Positions 6,801 through 7,991 of a stretch of DNA of 7,991 bases are shown piece by piece. Within the stretch, counting starts at the first letter, position 1, and every line of letters begins with the position of its first letter. This stretch comes from Thermoplasmata archaeon (GTDB taxonomy: Archaea > Thermoplasmatota > Thermoplasmata > SG8-5), in NCBI GenBank assembly GCA_023136815.1, contig JAGLQM010000035.1:1-7991 (forward strand). Direction: 5' to 3'. Made by a program: the position numbers and the translations under genes. The notes below the pieces were generated by a model. It was not told where the DNA came from. It saw only the letters and a list, made by a program, of their open reading frames with translations, and made no database searches.

Positions 6801-7366
6801 ATAACATTTAGAGAGCTTGATGAATAGTATCCATTTTTGTTGAAACACAAATCAACATCTGCTTCATTTGTGTAATTGAAAAACTTACCATTGGGATCCG
6901 TTATTGTTGGCAAATTATTATCAATGGTTACTTCTACACCACCAATTGGGTTTGTTGAATCTAACTCATACACAGTTCCTTCAACCACATCTTGTGGGAA
7001 AAGCAATGTACTGAGTGTGTCTGCGGTATTGTTATCATACCAGGCAGTATCAAAGCTTCTTGTTTCATTGCCAAAACCTACAATTCCGAAATATACTGTA
7101 AAATCCTCTGGGTTATCAAGCATGAAAACCTTGGAAAACTCTCCTGCGCTGTTTGTATATACGGTCTCATTTTGTGAAGTTGCATCGATATCGATTATTA
7201 CTGTAACTCCTTCTAATGGAACATCACCTATATTGTTCAATACTTTTCCTTTCAAGGTGTATGATTCCGCGGCTATAGCTCCAGTAGGGAGCATTGCTAT
7301 CCCAGTCGCTATCATTGCTATGACCATGAACATGGCCAATGTCTTTCCCATTACTTCGCTTCGCAT
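3860..7366 (-). CDS. Large secreted, membrane-anchored surface protein with CarboxypepD-reg-like, PKD and CARDB-like domains
   Basis: Residue numbers count from the furthest upstream ATG at 7420. A signal peptide (about 24-51, ending GAIAA) leads to five beta-sandwich repeats like carboxypeptidase regulatory domains (about 55-145, 147-220, 229-312, 318-396, 401-480), each with a GYY/GKF-type turn. Residues 488-720 match no domain I recognise, but hold an EF-hand-like loop at 532-543. Three PKD-like domains follow (about 722-793 with WTFGDG at 746-751, 797-923, 926-1018), then a CARDB-like domain (1025-1133), a membrane helix (about 1146-1167) and a basic tail ending EKRKKR. More than 30 N-X-S/T sequons suggest heavy N-glycosylation. 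This is a type I surface protein, likely for adhesion, matrix or envelope structure; no enzyme motif is visible. I prefer the ATG at 7366, after GTGAT and just ahead of the signal peptide; the ATG at 7420 adds 18 unlikely residues (MACCFRKEAL onward) and lacks a Shine-Dalgarno, and ATG 7351 is also possible. It stands alone as a transcription unit. Confidence 0.88.
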   Translation of the reverse strand: MRSEVMGKTLAMFMVIAMIATGIAMLPTGAIAAESYTLKGKVLNNIGDVPLEGVTVIIDIDATSQNETVYTNSAGEFSKVFMLDNPEDFTVYFGIVGFGNETRSFDTAWYDNNTADTLSTLLFPQDVVEGTVYELDSTNPIGGVEVTIDNNLPTITDPNGKFFNYTNEADVDLCFNKNGYYSSSSLNVIVSEISHEDIYYMEKIVPTPTVLVNGIVYGDDLTDGISGAQVSISEGDDKWITAISDETGYYKMSAYPGNYQIMASADNYLTTFDESYFFTVSNEKSEREYIQLIEIGNENVHVQGWVNSSAGGSIDDAVVKLHRTDGKYVNDVLTYGGGYYSINITAGNFTMEVSNESYFTNATTSVTAAGVYNVELDPITQNFTLSGFVFDREDDSVIVDADVTLYSKNYLFSESTKTGANGYYEFNVSTNSNYTVVVDADGYQSEIVDVNSITDNIYRGFDLYPSGEDTIETTYTFIDWNSIQVKEFKTLSVDNITARYTADRTWGMGDLGFDLTGVGTLDAGEVDDWATYLEQKGAEQRDTADFLTLDNLYYELEGNYTVTIDGAEGVIAAANTTVYINGTYNYVLVGELEDANADTFQLTFNSTYDNLYEDFIFEIYVPDYEMTENITETNNVEVTGYNNPISINPEVFNEDFEEISMTLKRSMNGTAMASIVSGDHYYVVNSTYDNYTVIVAQGGSGGFDTIVKFSAEDSTDLIGDINKANFTWTFGDGTFGWGMNVEHNFTAVAGDVTVTLKITETGGNETTRDLFIKVDSQTPSASISVITTDADNVSVASGVLTVNEDTPLVFSGVDFNDAEGMGDETIAGGASVDEIKDGDGNKGTIEKWFWSWGEDDAPDETITMDGSNNITHTYSEPGTYYLNLITTDVVGHESATANWTVKVIDKTAPMPEFKIVDNVTTVTEVVENVEYAYNASLSTDNIDDVADLVFSWIIEIDDKEFNYTGETITFTFSQVGEFNVTLFATDSAGNKANSTQIVHVNLGERPNILMKVGSMVFDPEDGTAGSSMKITVNLTNDGKVDATNIQVTFYIRNDEGDDAEIGTTTISTLAAGDEAEASITWTPGKKGDYSIWANATCAQEHKSQYWDNSVKDFSIGGPQTITIAEASWVLPAIALGIIAVVIVVFFGFRYFMQRGVETDKSGEKRKKR

Positions 7367-7479
7367 GTATATCACGTTTCCATTATGCTTCAGCGCCTCC
7401 TTTCGGAAGCAACACGCCATCGATTTTCGAAGGCCAATCCCACTCTAACCAAGGGGCTGAATCGCTGTGAAGTAATTAT

Positions 7480-7490
7480 TCTATATAATA
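7480..7490 (-). promoter_or_regulatory. Candidate TATA box for the surface-protein gene
   Basis: The minus strand reads CACTATTATATAGAA across this site. A start about 25 bases downstream, near 7460, would give a leader of about 95 bases before the ATG at 7366. That leader contains a GGAGG at 7400-7396 which is too far from ATG 7366 to serve it. A further TATA-like run (TTAAATATATAC on the minus strand, about 7532-7543) could give a longer leader. Assignment is tentative because the region is AT-rich. Confidence 0.4.
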
Positions 7491-7546
7491 GTGATGGTGG
7501 TTAATAGCTTCAAACATCTAAGTGTACTTTGTATATATTTAATACT

Positions 7547-7560
7547 CTATCTATTGATAG
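7547..7560. repeat. Short inverted repeat in the noncoding region
   Basis: CTATC, TATT, GATAG form a perfect 5-bp stem. Pairing extends imperfectly outward to AATACTCTATC against GATAGTGTTTT, with 9 of 11 positions matching. It is AT-rich and may be chance or part of an operator. Confidence 0.3.
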
Positions 7561-7586
7561 TGTTTTGGACAAGCCAAGGCTAACCC

Positions 7587-7618
7587 AAGTTTGACATTTA
7601 AATCATAAAACTTTGACA
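7587..7618 (+). repeat. Direct repeat AA(G/C)TTTGACA, two copies 22 bases apart
   Basis: AAGTTTGACA (7587-7596) and AACTTTGACA (7609-7618) are separated start to start by 22 bases, about two turns of DNA. The core TTTGACA recurs inverted at 7725-7731, and the variant TTTGATA at 7747-7753 and 7796-7802. Same-face spacing is typical of regulator binding sites. No regulator is assigned. Confidence 0.5.
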
Positions 7619-7632
7619 GTTGATGTCTAAAT

Positions 7633-7654
7633 ATTCGTTAAATACAGAACGAAT
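7633..7654. repeat. Inverted repeat ATTCGTT / AACGAAT
   Basis: A perfect 7-bp inverted repeat with an 8-base centre, so the half-sites are 15 bases apart. Its right half overlaps a second, smaller palindrome GAATT-AGA-AATTC at 7651-7663. It could be an operator for the gene at 7807, or background in AT-rich DNA. Confidence 0.35.
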
Positions 7655-7670
7655 TAGAAATTCATTCTGA

Positions 7671-7692
7671 CGAAAACCAGGTGTGGTTTTCG
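7671..7692. repeat. Perfect 9-bp hairpin CGAAAACCA / TGGTTTTCG
   Basis: The two 9-base arms flank a GGTG loop. It is not followed by a T-run on the plus strand, so it is not a convincing terminator for a plus-strand transcript. On the minus strand it is followed by GTCAGAATGAATTTC, also not T-rich. It is more likely an operator or part of an untranslated RNA. Confidence 0.5.
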
Positions 7693-7717
7693 AGTTAGGA
7701 TAGGCACAGATTTTCTA

Positions 7718-7760
7718 TGAAAAATGTCAAAAATGGAGTTATCAATTTTGATATTTTTCA
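7718..7760. repeat. 15-bp inverted repeat upstream of the promoter at 7775
   Basis: TGAAAAATGTCAAAA (7718-7732) and TTTTGATATTTTTCA (7746-7760) are reverse complements at 14 of 15 positions. The one difference is a G-U pair if transcribed from the plus strand. The centre is 13 bases. Each arm contains one TTTGAYA element. It ends about 15 bases before the TATA box of the gene at 7807, a position suited to a regulator binding next to TBP/TFB. Confidence 0.6.
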
Positions 7761-7774
7761 GGCATGTTTAATAT

Positions 7775-7785
7775 CGTTTTATAAC
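7775..7785 (+). promoter_or_regulatory. TATA box for the gene at 7807 (leaderless)
   Basis: CGTTTTATAAC is centred about 26 bases upstream of the ATG at 7807, so transcription should start at or beside the A of the ATG. No Shine-Dalgarno precedes the ATG, which agrees with a leaderless message. Confidence 0.6.
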
Positions 7786-7806
7786 ATTTTTCAAATTTGA
7801 TAATTC

Positions 7807-7991
7807 ATGGCAGACGATAGAACGAACCGAGACAATGTTATCCCACCCGATTACAAAGCAGCCATAGGTATAGATAACGGGGATTCTGATGAAACTCCTG
7901 TAATCTCAGAAAGTGATTTCCTTTCAGCCATGGAGTATCATCGGATGCTGGACAGCACGGACGAGGGGGTCGTGCTAATACTGGACACAAA
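7807..7991 (+). CDS. Uncharacterised protein, 5' end; possible start of a PAS domain
   Basis: The frame from the ATG at 7807 is open to the window edge for 61 codons. It begins MADDRTNRDNVIPPDYKAAI, has an acidic linker (GIDNGDSDETPV), and continues ESDFLSAMEYHRMLDSTDEG and VVLILDT. An in-frame TAA at 7801-7803 rules out an earlier start. The last visible residues resemble the opening of a PAS domain, where a helix ending LDSxxDGV leads into the strand VVLILDxxG. If so, the protein could be a sensor kinase or other signalling protein in the cytoplasm. This is inference from about 20 residues; no other domain is visible. There is no signal peptide at the N-terminus. The upstream region is dense with repeats and suggests regulated transcription. 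Confidence 0.6.
   Translation, partial: MADDRTNRDNVIPPDYKAAIGIDNGDSDETPVISESDFLSAMEYHRMLDSTDEGVVLILDT

Noticed and set aside
7494..7583. A 29-residue hydrophobic plus-strand frame (MVVNSFKHLSVLCIYLILYL and onward) resembling a single membrane helix.
   Set aside because: No Shine-Dalgarno, and the only nearby TATA-like sequence is about 8 bases upstream, too close to serve it. AT-rich DNA readily encodes hydrophobic codons.
7590..7618. TTGACA hexamers as bacterial -35 boxes.
   Set aside because: No matching -10 box at 17 bases, and the other promoters in the window are archaeal in type.
7621..7670. TGATG followed about 45 bases later by CTGA, suggestive of a C/D box RNA.
   Set aside because: The C box lacks the required purine and final A, and no internal D'/C' boxes are seen.
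7717..7800. A 27-residue plus-strand frame beginning MKNVKNGVINF.
   Set aside because: It lies over the 15-bp inverted repeat and the TATA box of the next gene, and has no ribosome-binding site.

Overview
The window looks like chromosomal DNA from an archaeon, most probably a euryarchaeote related to Thermoplasmata. That placement is an inference from gene content and style, not from a marker gene. The evidence is: the three-subunit FGAM synthase genes purS-purL-purQ; TATA-like boxes about 25 bases upstream of several start codons, as expected for leaderless archaeal transcripts; Shine-Dalgarno sites matching the archaeal anti-SD at other genes; a single-domain LplA-like ligase; and a very large secreted, sequon-rich protein with PKD repeats and a C-terminal membrane anchor.

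Bases 1-2719, minus strand: a purine operon in the order purS, purL, purQ. purS and purL overlap by 8 bases. purQ, of which only the first 15 residues lie in the window, follows purL after about 60 bases. Together they encode the complex that makes formylglycinamidine ribonucleotide amidine, the fourth step of IMP synthesis. The purQ Shine-Dalgarno is buried in a hairpin.

Bases 2720-2825: a compact divergent promoter region. Bases 2826-3578, plus strand: a lipoate/octanoate ligase-like protein. Its stop codon is directly adjacent to the stop of a convergent 51-residue gene (3579-3734, minus). That small gene is easy to miss because of its length, yet it has a good TATA box and Shine-Dalgarno.

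Bases 3823-7366, minus strand: one gene for a secreted protein of about 1170 residues, ending in a GC-rich hairpin terminator. Its product has a signal peptide, five carboxypeptidase-regulatory-like beta-sandwich repeats, an unassigned middle region with an EF-hand-like loop, three PKD-like domains, a CARDB-like domain, one membrane helix and a basic cytoplasmic tail. It is probably a glycosylated cell-surface protein.

Bases 7367-7806: a noncoding region of about 440 bases with unusual repeat structure: five copies of TTTGAYA, a 9-bp hairpin and a 15-bp inverted repeat. These lie upstream of a TATA box placed for a leaderless transcript starting at 7807. The gene there runs off the window; its visible end resembles the beginning of a PAS domain. 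This repeat-rich region and the 51-residue gene are the least explained parts of the window. I found no clear evidence of a mobile element, CRISPR array, tRNA or rRNA.
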